Made by a program: the position numbers and the translations under genes. A stretch of DNA of 64,000 nt, from NCBI RefSeq assembly GCF_910592395.1, contig NC_088326.1, positions 2,671,001 through 2,735,000 on the forward strand, in the 5' to 3' direction. Position 1 is the stretch's first letter; each line of letters starts with the position of its first letter. The notes below the pieces were generated by a model that was not told the origin of the DNA, did no database searches, and was given only the letters and a program-made list of their open reading frames with translations. Shown piece by piece: positions 48,101 to 60,470 of this stretch. This DNA comes from Lineus longissimus (lineage: Eukaryota; Nemertea; Pilidiophora; Heteronemertea; Lineidae).

Positions 48101-50869
48101 AAGAAATGTGCTTTCGGAGTTAGTTACGTTCCTTTTTCACGGTGCTGTTTTAAATGTGCTGTACTGTAAATACGTTCGGTTTTAAAATGTTACCTGTCTT
48201 TGAGTTAGAAAAAGACGAGTTTACACCCATTTCAAAATCTTCGTTCCGCAGATATTGTTAATCTTAAGCGGAAAGGTACTAGAACTCTTGGAAAATGTTG
48301 TCAAAGAATTTACCACTTCACTAATATTTCAGTCCGGTGTGTCATAACATACACTACGGTAGCCAAAATACCGATCATGTGGCATTGTGTCAGTAATATT
48401 GCTGTGAAAGACACCGTCAAAGCTTTAGTGAGCGTTAAGAGTGTAGTGAAGATAGTGGTTCCTCGGCAAATATTGAAATCTACAGTTGACAGCTTTGCTA
48501 TGTGCTTCTTTACCAGTTGTTGGCCTCTCTAGTCCTGATTTTACATTACATGTACAAACCGTTTTACTTCGTTCCTATACAATAGGTCAGTTGCATTTTG
48601 AAAGCATTTTGTCACAATTTACAGCAGTGGTTTACCCCCGGTTTAAATTTAAGTGGTTATCTATAAATGGTTTTAGCATTTTTAGTTTAGATTCCTAGGT
48701 TTTACTTTCTTTTATCACATGGGTCTTTTGTTTTACTAGTGCCATTTTGAGTGCTCTCCTGGGTTAGATTAAGGTGGTCAGAAAAAATAACAAACCTTAT
48801 GCAAGAAGTCATTCTTGGAAACCTGAGAATTTCACCTAGTCTCTCTTCTAACCTTAGGAGAGCTAATAATCAATTTGAATTGTACAGATCAATTGGTTTA
48901 CCTTCTTTTATGCTTGGTACAAGACTAACAATTTCTAACGTTGTTTTTTTTGGTTACAGATAACATTAACATCACTTTTCGTAAAAAAATGTCACTGAAT
49001 TTACTCCCGAAGCTGTATGGCACGCGGTTTGCAGTTGACGGTTGTAGTTCTCCTTAACAACTCCATCAGCGTGGTAAATCTTTGATTCCTGTTTGATAAA
49101 GAACAAACTACATTGTATATTAAGGCGCCGCGCAATTGTAAACTGTGTATTCTTTAAGTAAATTTGTATGTAAATGGGCACAATATAATCGAATAACAAT
49201 ATTTCATACACAATTATAAACCTAACAGAAATTTAGTGTACTTATTTTCTTATCTTGAGTGATCTCCTTTACGTTTTTAGCAATTGTCATGCTTGTTTTC
49301 TATCCAGTGCATTTACGATTAAAATTCAAAGATTCGTTGCTGTTTTCACTAAGTGACCATTCTGCAAGTGTGTGTAATCATGGTTCTGCTGATGTTGGAA
49401 TAAAGTGTGCCGCAAGATCATACTCAGTTTCAGTGTGTGTTTCAATGCTAGATGTGTTCTGAAAGATCCAAGTTGTCATTTCTGAAAATGAATTTTTTGC
49501 TCATAAGTCAGTCACTTTGTGAAAACGGGGACAAATTTCCAATAAACTAGTCTGCATTTCATCAAAATTCCTTACTCAATCCTTTCAACAACACAATAGA
49601 ATGAAATAGAACTTAGAAGTTGGCCTTGCAAGTCACACTTTTTCATTGTACAGTGCTCTCAGTGATTCATGGAACAATTGGCATATGGCTGGTTTGCCTG
49701 TAAAATAGTTTTCTATTCCTGAAAAGGGCTGATGCAAGGGAGTTCTCACGCGGTAAAGAAAGTGCCTAAAAGTGGCCTGAAAATGTCTAGAGTTCTTAGA
49801 AGACTAGCATCTGTTCAACATAAATGCCAATGGTTAGTTTTTTTAACATAATCTTGTACATTCGTTACCAAATTTGTGAAGTTACCAGTTCAATTTGGAA
49901 ATTTTCAGATTTTGTTGCAAAGCTCACTTCAGTCCTTTGAGGGATAGCAAACAGGCTAAGGTTCTCTGTGTGGAATTTGTACCGCTTCTCTGTGTTTTGT
50001 AAAAAAATTGGCACGTTTTAGGCTTTCACTACTTACATTTACTGCAAGGTCAAATTCAGCGGATGACTGAAGCAATTTTCATGGCAGAACCAGAAAAATG
50101 CATCAACGGTTGGTTCATTCTCTTCACCTTTTCACCCCCATTTCTCTGTGTAGACTCTTCTAGGTAATGCGTATTGGTAGATTCTATTCAGGAAACGGGT
50201 GTAAAGGTCAGCCAAAATACATTCTGTTTGCAATGCATGTTCATGTGCTGTCACAATAACATGACAATGAAAAACCCTTCTCTTTATGACTGAATACATT
50301 ATCCTAAAATTAAAAAAGTCTTGTGTATTTTGTTTTTACGTATCGTTCGCTCACTTGAGCCACATCTCCACATAAGGATTCCACGTTGTGTATCACAAGG
50401 CCATTGTTATTGTAGGTTGCATCATCCATTAACAATTGACTTGTATGCGTCATGAACAACTTATGTCGAGATCTGCTTTGATGTTGACGATGTCCAATAG
50501 CCAGGACCTTGACCAGCACTGAAACATATGGACCGTGCTGGCACCGAAGTTTTTTGAATATCGATATTCTGAGATGCCCCTGTGTTGCTGAGTAATCTGG
50601 TTGACCTGGCTGCTCATGATAGTCCTCACTAGGCCTATCTAATGGACAGAACTGCCGTCTGCATTAAATATGGTTCTTTGGAGGCATACCTCTGGGATCA
50701 AAGAGATACGCCATTCGCATAGGACTTGACATAGGCCTTGAATAAGGCTTTAAACTCCCTCAATAGTGTCTGAAAGCAACTATTCATGATTGCTAGTTCA
50801 CAAATCAATGAGATGGCCCCTGTATCCGGGCAGAAATCGGTCACGTGATCTATAGAATTTCTGGACAAA
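45194..50869. other. Long region after profilin, no other gene supported
   Basis: It may be a long profilin 3' UTR: AATAAA signals occur at 46706 and 49541, and the sequence looks mostly single copy. A T run lies at 46110-46124. A segment at 46180-46440 has short palindromes (GGCTACCAGTGGCAGGTAGCC region). No protein family is recognised in the scattered short frames. Confidence 0.4.
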
Positions 50870-53800
50870 ATGGCGGCGACCATTGCAATAAAAAAATATT
50901 TCCATTTTTTCTCTTTACTGCTCTATATCTTCACAGTATGGTACCATATAACTCATTTAAAAATTCCTCGACCAAAAAGCCATAATTTTGCGGGACCATG
51001 GAAATATCTGACCGTTTGGAACTTGGTAGGTAACGGTTTCTTAAACGCTCAAAATGTCCATATGGATCCTGGCTGTACATTTTGTATGTCTATGTGCTTT
51101 GTGTACATACAACATTTCTACATAGGCTTATGCGATAACTACTACTCATTACTGTAAAACCTGAGGCACTCTCGTGCTGGATATTTTTGTATTGACAGAT
51201 GATGGGGAATTTTGGCCTCGGAAAAGAAAATCTAATTGAAATTACCGTTGTTACGGAGATCCGTCACTTACCAAAATAACATCCTCCAAAAACTGAAATT
51301 GCGATGACATTAGGGCAGAATGTATCTCTCAGTATCCGTCACTACATGCTGTCGAAGTCACAAGCTCCTGGCAGTCCTGCATACAATGTGAAGACATGCA
51401 TAGCTGGCTACCCGCTTGCGTACAGTACAAAGTATGGACGTGCTGCCTGGATTTTCTTACAGACATTTTTTGCACTGGCCAGGAAAGCAGCCTACTGCAG
51501 TCCAAATTGTCCTTTTCGGAGAAGTTTGTTTTGGCACTTGCCAATCATGCGTTTTACCAATACCTGGAACAAAGGGGCCAGGCATGGCAGGGTCACATGG
51601 CGATTTGTCCGAAGTCGGCTTCAGTCTTAAGACGTGCTCTGAGTGTGCGCAATTGTTTTGTTTGGGCTCTGAATCTGATTCATCTCTGTCGAAAAAGTCT
51701 TTAGGTTTAATATCTGGCTTACTGAACTATAAATAGAATACCTGGAACACAGTATCACATTTTGTCTGCTGCTGGTCTGTTGTGGCTTTCAGTATTTTCC
51801 TCAAACTGGTACGAAGAATGATTTGGCAGCCATGCTTATCTCAAATGGACAAATGACAAATATTCTTCTCATTGGTACGCAGAGGTCCACATTTGGACAC
51901 TTGCCAGCAGTTGGAATTCGGGTCACGTACCACTATCAAAGGACAAACTATTAACCTACTCCAAAGAATCATAAACCTTATCTGCCTTGGCCGAAATTGT
52001 ATAATAATTATGCTTTAGCCACCAAGTATTGTATTGTATACCAATTCAATAAGCGCTTACTTCAAACATGGAATCAAAAGTCCGAATAGTTTTCCATTTT
52101 TCAGCATTTTTGCTGTACACTTTTTCAGTCTTCTACAATGTGGAGGTTCCAAAGCCAAATTCTGTGAAATTCGCAGGAAGGTTTAAGTACCTGACCTACT
52201 GGAATCTGGTATGTAGGGTGGCCAATGGATGATGTCATAGCATCCACTTCCAATCCCTGGGAGATGGGTGATGGGAGAGGCTCTTGAACTGTATTTTCCA
52301 CACCCTCGTTCCAATTATATATTTTAATCGCTCACTATCTTTTAATAACTCCCATGACTGCGTGCTTGATTTTTCACCAATTAAGAAGTATTGTCTCAAG
52401 ACAGCACCAACAGCCACTTTCTGACAATTGACCAGTCAAGGCAAGGGGTTAAGTGCCATCAAGCTTTGAAGTATTTTTTAGAAGAATCTTACAACAGCCT
52501 CAGATTTGTCTGTAATGGTTTTTGGTGGAAGGATTCTGGGTCGATAGAAAAATCCAATATTTAGAGGTCAATCTAAACCAACCGCTTGAGACTAAAAGCC
52601 GTGGTCCCACATCTAGGCAGAGAGTTGCCTTATCGTAGACTTACTCCATACCTCGGGCAAAAATCCAATAGGATTACAACGTAGGTAAATGACATGATAT
52701 GGACATCTTCTAACTTCTAATCAGATGTATGCCCTAAATACACTGTGCTATGTAAGGCGATAACTTAGAAATCATGAATGATATTACAGAGGCCTGGTTA
52801 TTTTTTTTCTTCAATATTTGAATATCTGTTAATTTAGTTCACTATATTACCATGTTATGCATATTTTGCATCCACTAATACCGGTAACTTCAGAGATGGT
52901 TGCAGACTTCACCAAAGTGTTCCACGGGGGTCGGTTCGCGCTTTGGAGTTACAACGGTTTTCCCAGCAAGGTCAAATAGCTCACTTGCTGGAATCTGGTA
53001 AACATGTCGCCTTCTTCTGGTGTGTCTGCTCTTATGTTTTTAAAGGGGCAACTTAAGCAAGAGATTTACCTGACCAGGAGGATAATACCCCTGCTTGCCA
53101 CTATGCGCCGCCACTTGCTGTACCAAACTTATGCTGATCTCTAATAAGGATTTTCGCCAGTGTTACGAGGCAGCTATGGACATGGCTGGTGAATTTCAGG
53201 CAGGACTATGCTTCCGGAAACTATTTTTGTATGAGAAACCCACATTGATATCACATGCCACAGACGTCCCCTTAAAAGCCTGGATCGGTTCACTCCACCT
53301 AATGCCATTTGAACTCGACTATATGATTAAATTTGTTATCTTGTTTATCTAAAACAAACATGAAAACCCAAATTCATGTTTTGGCTGACATGCAATCAGT
53401 GGCCCAGGTCACTCTTTAGAGATTAAAATGATAAAGGGTATGTTCAACAATAATCCGAGGACTGCATATGTCACATAATACAACAATTATGTTTGTCAAT
53501 AGTTAAATAACAAATGGGTTGCAGCATGTGTAAAATCAAAAATATATACTACGTGGCAAAGTTCGGGAAATATTTGTAATTTTTTAATTGGAGACAGAAT
53601 GGCACAAGCACTAGTCCATTGTTTTCACCTTCTCTCATTCCTACTAAATGCATTTGCGATCTGGTATAATGTTGTTTATATAACCTACGGCGGAAAATGG
53701 ACGTTCCTAAACTGCGAAGGCTATCCCGGGAAGTTCAAATATCTTACGATATGGAACATGGTAATTCGGTTCAGGATATTTCTGTATTTTGTACAATTTG

Positions 53801-56800
53801 GTGCGTGAGAAGCATTCTGGTGGTATGGTGCAGTGTCGGATCCATAGTTCAGTGGCAGATTTTTGACTTTTACCATACAATTCTGAAAAGGGAATGTGGG
53901 GTGCTGACTCTGTCCCTGAGTCTTTGATCTGCCCCCGGTAACCAAATATCAAAGTTTCACCTTATTGTTGCAGATTCTTCAGACAGTTTTCTTTGGCCTG
54001 TGCGTCCTCAATAATATCTTCGGCACAACGTATGGACCGAAAGACACGCGACCGAGATCGTCTTTACAAAAAGCTGTCGATAGATTTTATGCCGCCATTG
54101 CGTGGCCATTGGGTACAGTAAGTATTTTCAGTTACATTACATCACCAATACATTACCAGTCGGGTCTTTTTGCCTGGTTGAGTGTTACACGTAACACATG
54201 TTCTCCACGATCATAGTCACAGTGCTTCCATCTGGTGTCCAAACAGATTAACCAGATGTGAACTGACTCGTGAATGATATACTTGTCTTGCCAGTGGCTG
54301 GATTAATTGTTAAATTAAAGGAGGACTGTTGTCTCTCTGTATATCCTGGTGCAGGGGACAGTCTTGTAGGCTGTGAGCTGGTGTCTGCACCGCTCTCAGG
54401 CATTGGCATTCTGCTGTGTCCCTTACTCCAGGTGTCCACATAGGCCACAGTGGCCTCAGATGGTAGAGGGTTTCAGCATCTTTTCTGCCAAGAAGCCACA
54501 ACATGTTGTCTTGTAGAGGTGTTTTCCTGGCTGTTCTTCCAGTAATTTCTACTTCAGTTAGGTATAAGGGGAATGATAAGCATGTTCTCCCCTATAATGA
54601 ATTGCCATGATCTCTTCACTAACAAATCGAACACAGAATGAGATCATGTTTTCGGAACAATTATTAAATTAGGTAATTGGGGCATAACCAATCAAATATA
54701 ACGATCTGATCAATCAAGATCAGAACAGTCCGTGGCCCTGGCACGTTTTATTATCTTGTCTGACCTATGAAACTCGGAAGACCCGACCAGATTATATTAG
54801 GCCCAAGAATGAAAATGTTATTTTATCATCCAAGCCCGCATCTCTTTTTCTGCCCTCATCAATTTTCATTTTATTTTCAAATTTCCTAATTCATTAACCA
54901 AATATGTGACTCGCTCTACCAAAACTAGGCGCTTGTCGCATCTAAACTCGACAGGTTGATACGGACTTGTTGTTCATTTCCCTATTGTAGACCTTTTGTG
55001 AAATCTATTACAAACTGATTTGGTCACATTTCACAAAAGGTCTACAATAGGGAAATGAACAACAAGTCCGTATCAACCTGTCGAGTTCAGATGCGACAAG
55101 CGCCTAGTTTTGGTAGAGCGAGTCACATATGTGGCTCATACAAATCAGAATGGTTCATTGTCGATTTGATTCCATTCCTGATGAAATTTTCTTTCTAATG
55201 ACACACAGCATGGTTTGTCTGATCAGCAGTATTGCACTGAGGTAATATTAAGCACCCACAACAAGTATACACAATACGTTGAAAGAAACACTCTCTTTAA
55301 CTTTAGCATTGCTCCAGCTCGGCCTTGAGCATTGCGCATTGTAGACTTACTTCTGTCAAGTCTCCAGACAGACGAATTATTAATGTACGCTCTACCTTTG
55401 CCTTGGTATTGGCTTTTGGCCACACAGAACTCATCAGACACACCTGAAGCCAGCCTTAATGCAAGTATCAATTCGTTTCTTGTACCCCCCCTCCTCAAGG
55501 GTAGTTAAGCTATCACCACTAATCTTTGCCGATGCTTGAGTAGTATTTATTTTTCCTTTAGTGAAAATTTGGCGAAGCTGGAAAGAATAAGGATGCTAAT
55601 GTGTCGATGTCTTGTCGAACATACAGCCTTACCCAGTAAAATTAGTTCGGTTACTTTATATGACGGTGATAACTGATATATTGTTGATGGTGATGTCTTG
55701 ACGAAAGAAAAAGTAGCATTGGTGAAAAAAAAGGGTGATGCTTGAGCCTTAAGATGTCGTTATAGGGTGATAAGGTGTCGTACCCTTGAGGAGGGGGGGT
55801 ACAAGACACGAATTGATACTTGCATAAAGGGGAACTATAGGCAGGAGCAGAGGGGCTAATTTGGCCATCTTCAGGTGGCTGATATACACAGTAAGGGCAC
55901 TGGGTAATGTCAGATTCAGCACTAAATATATAATAATGTATAATAATAATAATGAGTCTTTTATATAGCACAATTCCGTGACACTATAGTTCTCGCTCAA
56001 AGCGCTTTGGATATCATATTATTACCCCGGTCTCCATAGAAATCAATCAGGGGTTTCAAGGAGCAGCCAGAAGGTGCTCACTTGAACTCGTACAACCGTG
56101 AAACAAACTTGGCTGCCAGGCATCTATTAAGTATGAGAAGTTTCGTGTCTTAGATGTTTACCTATGTATCGTACAACTATAGACTAATCTGTGAGCTTAT
56201 TTTGCATTACACCACTAAAATCATTATTGCTGGAAACACTAAGTGGCCAATTAACTGTCTGGTTACACTGATAAATAATCAAAGCCATAATCTGGCATGA
56301 GTAGTAGTTCATCACATTCCACTGGCCACAGGTGGCAGCACCTCCTGATGTTAACAGAGCTCGATTGAGGCTTCAGGTCAACTGTGTTACTTGACTGATA
56401 TTTTGGCTGACCTGAAGAACCTTAACCTAGTTCAGTACTCAATATTATATATCTTATCCCTGCACGAGCATAGTATACTGAGTAATACTCAAAAAAGATC
56501 CCATTAGAACACTGTTCTGAAAGGCTATTTTGATACCCACAAATGTAATTTTATCAGTTCAACCTCACGCCAGATCTGATCTGGTGTTTGGCTTATGCCA
56601 ACACATGTTGCAGTCAATCGGCCGGGCTAATCAAATCATGCCAGTCTTATCTGTGTTTTAAAGGGACATACATGCGGTCTGGCTCCGCTGTGTCCTCTTA
56701 AAGGGACAACTTGGCTGTGGGCTTTACCTGGCCAGGAGAACAATAAACAAGCTTGCCAATGATTTCCGCCAGTGATGCAAGGCAGTTTGGACATGCATTG

Positions 56801-59800
56801 TTTGTGAATTTTAGGCAGGCCTCCGGTTACGTCCCATTCTAGTGAATTGTTTATTGCTTGTTTCTTGCTCCAAATACTTAGTTTGGCAACTGAGTATCAA
56901 CGAAGAAACGCCTTGTCTTGGCCTGGTTAATTACAGCTGCAGGCTTCCTCACAGATGCTACCAGTCTTGCATGAAGTCTGTACACAGATTGTGATTCATC
57001 TACAAGACCTCTCCATGGCTACAGTATCATGTATTTCATTCGTGAACAGCTGGGCTCATCTACTATCATGTTTATGTGAAGGAAAAATTTAAAGGGAGTA
57101 GGCTTAATTGTGGTATTTTGACAGCCATCTGAGATCTGCCAAATTCCTTTAAAGGGACAGCTTGGCCTAGGATTTACTTGGCCATAAGGTTAATACCCTT
57201 GCTTGCCACCATGTGTCACCACTTTTAGTATCATACTATTAAATGCTGATCTCTAATGATAATCGTTCATCAATGTTGTGACATAGTTTAAGACAAGCTT
57301 GTGAATTTCAGGCAGCCCTACGGTAAGGCCTCGGCTACTGCATTGTTCATTTCATTTCAACGATTTTTCAATTTGTAGAAGCCACAGTCCTAGTTGCAGC
57401 CATTTTTGTCAGAAAAACCAACATATCTCATGCCCTTGTCAACTGATGCGGCAGCCCTGTGTTTACGTTTAGCCTCATTCTGTTTTCAGTTTGTCGTGGT
57501 AACGTTCTGGGGAATTTTTGCCGTAAACCGCGATCTCGTCTACCCAAAACGTTTGGATGAATTCATTCCAGTATGGATGAACCACTTAATGGTAAGTATG
57601 CACTGCCTCTGCTTGTGTGACAATGTGAAGGAGTAGAGTGGAACCTCCCTTTGCGGACACCTCTCTATTAAGGACACTCTCTCTATTAAGGGCACTAGTT
57701 GTGGTCCTTTGAGTTTTAGGCAGACCGGATTTGCCAATGTCATGCTCATATCCAATTTTGTTTGTTTTTCTAGCACACGACCGTCCTGCCTATTCTACTT
57801 GTCGAGAACTACCTCGTCCATCATGAATTCCCGCAGAGAAAAAATGGTGCGATTGGGACGATGGGTCTGGCATCTATTTATGTTGCATGGTAAGTGTGCT
57901 AAATTAGTGCTCTCCAATCTGCAATTATAATTGCTGCTATTTGATCTCCCATCTACGGGATAAACCGGTAGTCACTTGGTTTTATAATGATTACAGGTTG
58001 CGGTGATCATCGGTTCTTGTTGCAGTCACTTCCCCTCGAGTTGTGACTGCCTTGAAAAAAGTGGCACCCTTCTTCTGAACTTGTGACTGCCTTGACAATA
58101 GTGGCACCCTTCTTCTGAACTTGTGACTGCCTTGACAAAAGTGGCACCCTTCTTCTGAACATGTGACTGCCTTGATATGAGTGACAACCTTCTTCTGAAC
58201 TTGTGACTGCCTTGACAAAAGTGGCACCCTTCTTCTGAACTTGTGACTGCCTTGACAATAGTGGCACCCTTCTTCTGAACATGTGACTGCCTTGATATGA
58301 GTGACAACCTTCTTCTGAACATGTGACTGCCTTGATATGAGTGACAACCTTCTTCTGAACTTGTGACTGCCATGACAGAAGTGGCACCCTTCTTCTCAAC
58401 TTGTGACTGCCTTGACAAAAGTGGCACCCTTCCTCTCAACTTGTGACTGCCTTGACAAAAGTGACACCCTTCCTCTCAACCTGTGACTGCCTTGACAATA
58501 GTGACACCCTTCTTCTGAACCTGTGACTGCCTTGACAAAAGTGGCATCCTTCTTCTGAACTTGTGACTGCCTTGACAAAAGTGGCACCCTTCTTCTCAAC
58601 TTGTGACTGCCTTGACAATAGTGGCACCCTTCTTCTCAACTTGTGACTGCCTTGGCAGAAGTGGTACCCTTCTTCTCAACCTGTGACTGCCTTGACAATA
58701 GTGGAACCTTCTTCTCAACTTGTGACTGCCTTGACAATAGTGGCACCCTTCTTCTCAACTTGTGACTGCCTTGACAAAAGTGGCACCCTTCCTCTCAACT
58801 TGTGACTGCCTTGACAAAAGTGACACCCTTCCTCTCAACCTGTGACTGCCTTGACAATAGTGACACCCTTCTTCTGAACCTGTGACTGCCTTGACAAAAG
58901 TGGCATCCTTCTTCTGAACTTGTGACTGCCTTGACAGAAGTGGCAACCCTTCCTCTCGACTTGTGACTGCCTTGACAATAGTGGCATCCTTCTTCTCAAC
59001 CTGTGACTGCCTTGGCAGAAGTGGTACCCTTCTTCTCAACCTGTGACTGCCTTGACAATAGTGGCACCCTTCTTCTCAACTTGTGACTGCCTTGACAATA
59101 GTGGCACCCTTCTTCTCAACTTGTGACTGCCTTGACAATAGTGGCACCTTCTTCTCAACTTGTGACTGCCTTGACAATAGTGGCACCCTTCTTCTCAACT
59201 TGTGACTGCCTTGACAGAAGTTGCAGCCTCCTCTGAATTTGTGACTGCCTTGACAAAAGTGGCACCCTTCTTCTCAACTTGTGACTGCCTTGGCAGAAGT
59301 GGCACCCTTCTTCTCAACTTGTGACTGCCTTGACAGAAGTGGCACCCTTCTTCTCAACTTGTGACTGCCTTGACAGAAGTTGCACCCTTCTTCTCAACTT
59401 GTGACTGCCTTGACAATAGTGGCACCCTTCCTCTCGACTTGTGACTGCCTTGGCAAGATGTAACCTTTCTCTGTTCTTCTCTTCAGGATCCATTTGATAG
59501 CATACATCAGCGGCCACTGGGTCTACCCTATCTTGGCCATTTTGGGGTGGATGCAGCGTACCTGCTTCATTGCCGCGCTCCTAGCACTCTTTGCTGGTTT
59601 CTATATACTTGGAGAAAAGGTGCATGAGTACACATGGAAACCAGGTGAGTTATATGAGTGCATAGCGCCATCTATAGATAATTGTAATACTGGCTGATTG
59701 ATTTGATCAATCAATCAATCAATCAATCAACAATGTCTTATAGAGCGCCAAACTCCAGGTAAACCTGCTCAAGGCGCTACCTCCCCACCAAGAAATGCTT

Positions 59801-60335
59801 CCTCGAACAGCCAGGATTTTAGGAGTCGTTTAAAAGCAAGCAGCGCGTCCGCCCCCCTGATGTGCTCCGGTAGGGCATTCCACAACCGGGGACCACATGA
59901 TGAGAAGCAGCGGTCACCGAATCCTGTCTTTATCCGCATACACGCCAATGGCGTGTCATTAGATGACCTGGTGACACGCTGCCTCTCAACATGTTTGAGG
60001 CTCAGGTATGCAGGTGCATAACCCCGACCACCTTGAAACACATCAGGAGGACCTTGAAAATGACACGCTGCTTTGAGTACTGAAGGTGTACTAGGACAGT
60101 GTTTGCTCTGCTTACTGGTAAAAAGGAGTGTGATAATATTAAATTTATAGGAAAGGACTCCAGCTTTGTGAATGACAGGAAATTAGGACATCCTTTGTTT
60201 GAGTTGCTTAGATAGACCTGTCTAGAAAAGGAGTTTCACCTCAAATTTTATGTGGCACAAAAAAAAGATAATGTCAATATCATTCGATTTTCAGCTCCAA
60301 GAAAGCCCGTGAAGAGATCCATGAAAGCCCATTGA
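50870..60335 (+). CDS. AIG1: AIG1/ADTRP-family transmembrane hydrolase (first exon 1a form)
   Basis: Multi-pass membrane threonine hydrolase of the family that cleaves FAHFA lipids in vertebrates. Exons: first exon 1a 50870-51025 (or 1b, 1c), 53974-54117, 57490-57591, 57774-57889, 59487-59644, 60295-60335; all phases fit; 238 residues with 1a, 233 with 1b, 240 with 1c (human AIG1 238). Motifs: KYLTVWNL with T48 matching catalytic Thr43; LQTVFFGLCVL; RDLVYPKRLDEFIP and WMNHLM; then HTTVLPILLVENYLVHHEFP, where H135 (first codon of exon 4) matches catalytic His134; SGHWVYPIL; LLALFAGFYILGEKV. The short basic tail is PRKPVKRSMKAH. AIG1 versus ADTRP cannot be told from sequence alone. A possible AATAAA is at 61082. 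Confidence 0.92.
52068..52208 (+). CDS. AIG1: AIG1-like alternative first exon 1b
   Basis: 141 nt, phase 0 end, own ATG. Reads MESKVRIVFHFSAFLLY, then FAGRFKYLTYWNL before a GT donor (GTATGT). It encodes the first membrane helix and the catalytic Thr, as do 1a and 1c. No other family exons lie between it and exon 2, so it is best read as an alternative first exon rather than a separate gene. Confidence 0.88.
52896..52997 (+). pseudogene. Dead copy of the AIG1-like first exon
   Basis: The frame from the ATG at 52896 reads MVADFTKVFHGG and ends FPSKVK-stop-LTCWNL followed by GTAAAC. The stop codon TAG stands exactly where the tyrosine codon TAC of the KYLT motif is in the live exons, and the middle is shortened. 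It lies between 1b and 1c. Confidence 0.8.
53042..53222. repeat. Dispersed repeat (TTAAAGGGACAACTT family)
   Basis: Shares TTTAAAGGG-CAACTT, CCCTGCTTGCCAC, GCTGATCTCTAAT and GTGAATTTCAGGCAG with copies at 56697-56840 and 57150-57330 and, more weakly, 7888-8050. Confidence 0.7.
53599..53760 (+). CDS. AIG1: AIG1-like alternative first exon 1c
   Basis: 162 nt, phase 0 end, own ATG, 213 bp before exon 2. Reads MAQALVHCFHLLSFLLNAF, then YPGKFKYLTIWNM before GTAATT. It shares the helix plus the FKYLT core with 1a and 1b but has its own loop (YITYGGKWTFLNCEG), closest to vertebrate AIG1 (TYGGSWKFLT type). Confidence 0.9.
54902..55130. mobile_element. Near-perfect 103-bp foldback element in AIG1 intron 2
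   Basis: Arms 54902-55004 and 55028-55130 pair almost base for base (one mismatch noted, CTAAACTCG against CTGAACTCG) around a loop of 23 bp. Ends ATATGTGACTCGC and GCGAGTCACATAT. It is a MITE or other foldback; no coding. Confidence 0.88.
55455..55838. mobile_element. TIR element with 45-bp ends in AIG1 intron 2
   Basis: TATCAATTCGTTTCTTGTA and CTCCTCAAGGG at the left (55455-55500) return inverted at 55791-55838. About 290 bp between them, with no coding frame recognised. Confidence 0.7.
56697..56840. repeat. Dispersed repeat (TTAAAGGGACAACTT family), AIG1 intron 2
   Basis: Copy with CTTAAAGGGACAACTTGGC, AAGCTTGCCA and GTGAATTTTAGGCAGGCC. It lacks part of the middle. Confidence 0.65.
57150..57330. 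repeat. Dispersed repeat (TTAAAGGGACAACTT family), AIG1 intron 2
   Basis: A fuller copy: TTTAAAGGGACAGCTTGGCC, CCCTTGCTTGCCACCATG and GTGAATTTCAGGCAGCCC. Confidence 0.7.
57637..57706. mobile_element. MITE fragment (CAGTAGAACC family), AIG1 intron 3
   Basis: It starts AGTGGAACCTCCCTTTGCGG and repeats CTCTCTATTAAGG, but only the first half of the family is present. Confidence 0.65.
58027..59457. repeat. 40-bp minisatellite, about 36 copies, AIG1 intron 4
   Basis: Unit of 40 bp (GTGACTGCCTTGACAA, GTGGCACCCTTCTTCT, CAACTT) tandem through the whole intron. A group of variant units from about 58413 to 58575 recurs at about 58772-58930, showing a higher-order duplication of about 360 bp. Since 40 mod 3 is 1 and the unit has no minus-strand stops, long minus-strand open frames appear in all three frames. 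They are not genes. Confidence 0.97.
59693..60045 (-). mobile_element. LINE 3' end (ATTG-tail family) in AIG1 intron 5
   Basis: The minus-strand frame reads TGFGDRCFSSCGPRLWNALP, then KRLLKSWLFEEAFLGGEVAP. It is followed towards lower coordinates by GGCGCTCTATAAGACATTG and the tail, seen as (CAAT)n on the plus strand. Same family as 31997-32218. Confidence 0.82.
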
Positions 60336-60370
60336 CAAGAGGATACAAGTGTAGATGTTTAGGACAAATT

Positions 60371-60470
60371 TGTTGGATTAGATGAATTTTGGACTTGCAA
60401 CTATCTTGGATAAGATGAATTTTGGACTTGCAGCTGTCTTGGATTAGATGAATTTTGGACTTGCAACTGC
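60371..60470. repeat. Three-copy 33-bp repeat in AIG1 3' UTR
   Basis: GATGAATTTTGGACTTGCA recurs at 60381, 60414 and 60447, just after the stop codon at 60333-60335. Confidence 0.85.

Noticed and set aside
51304-51736. Overlapping plus frames of 102-108 residues in AIG1-like intron after 1a
   Set aside because: No family likeness, no matching splice sites to the gene, and three frames open at once. Treated as chance.
57991-59517. Several minus-strand frames (67-137 residues) rich in RQSQVQKK-type repeats
   Set aside because: They come from the 40-bp intronic minisatellite, which is open in all three minus frames.
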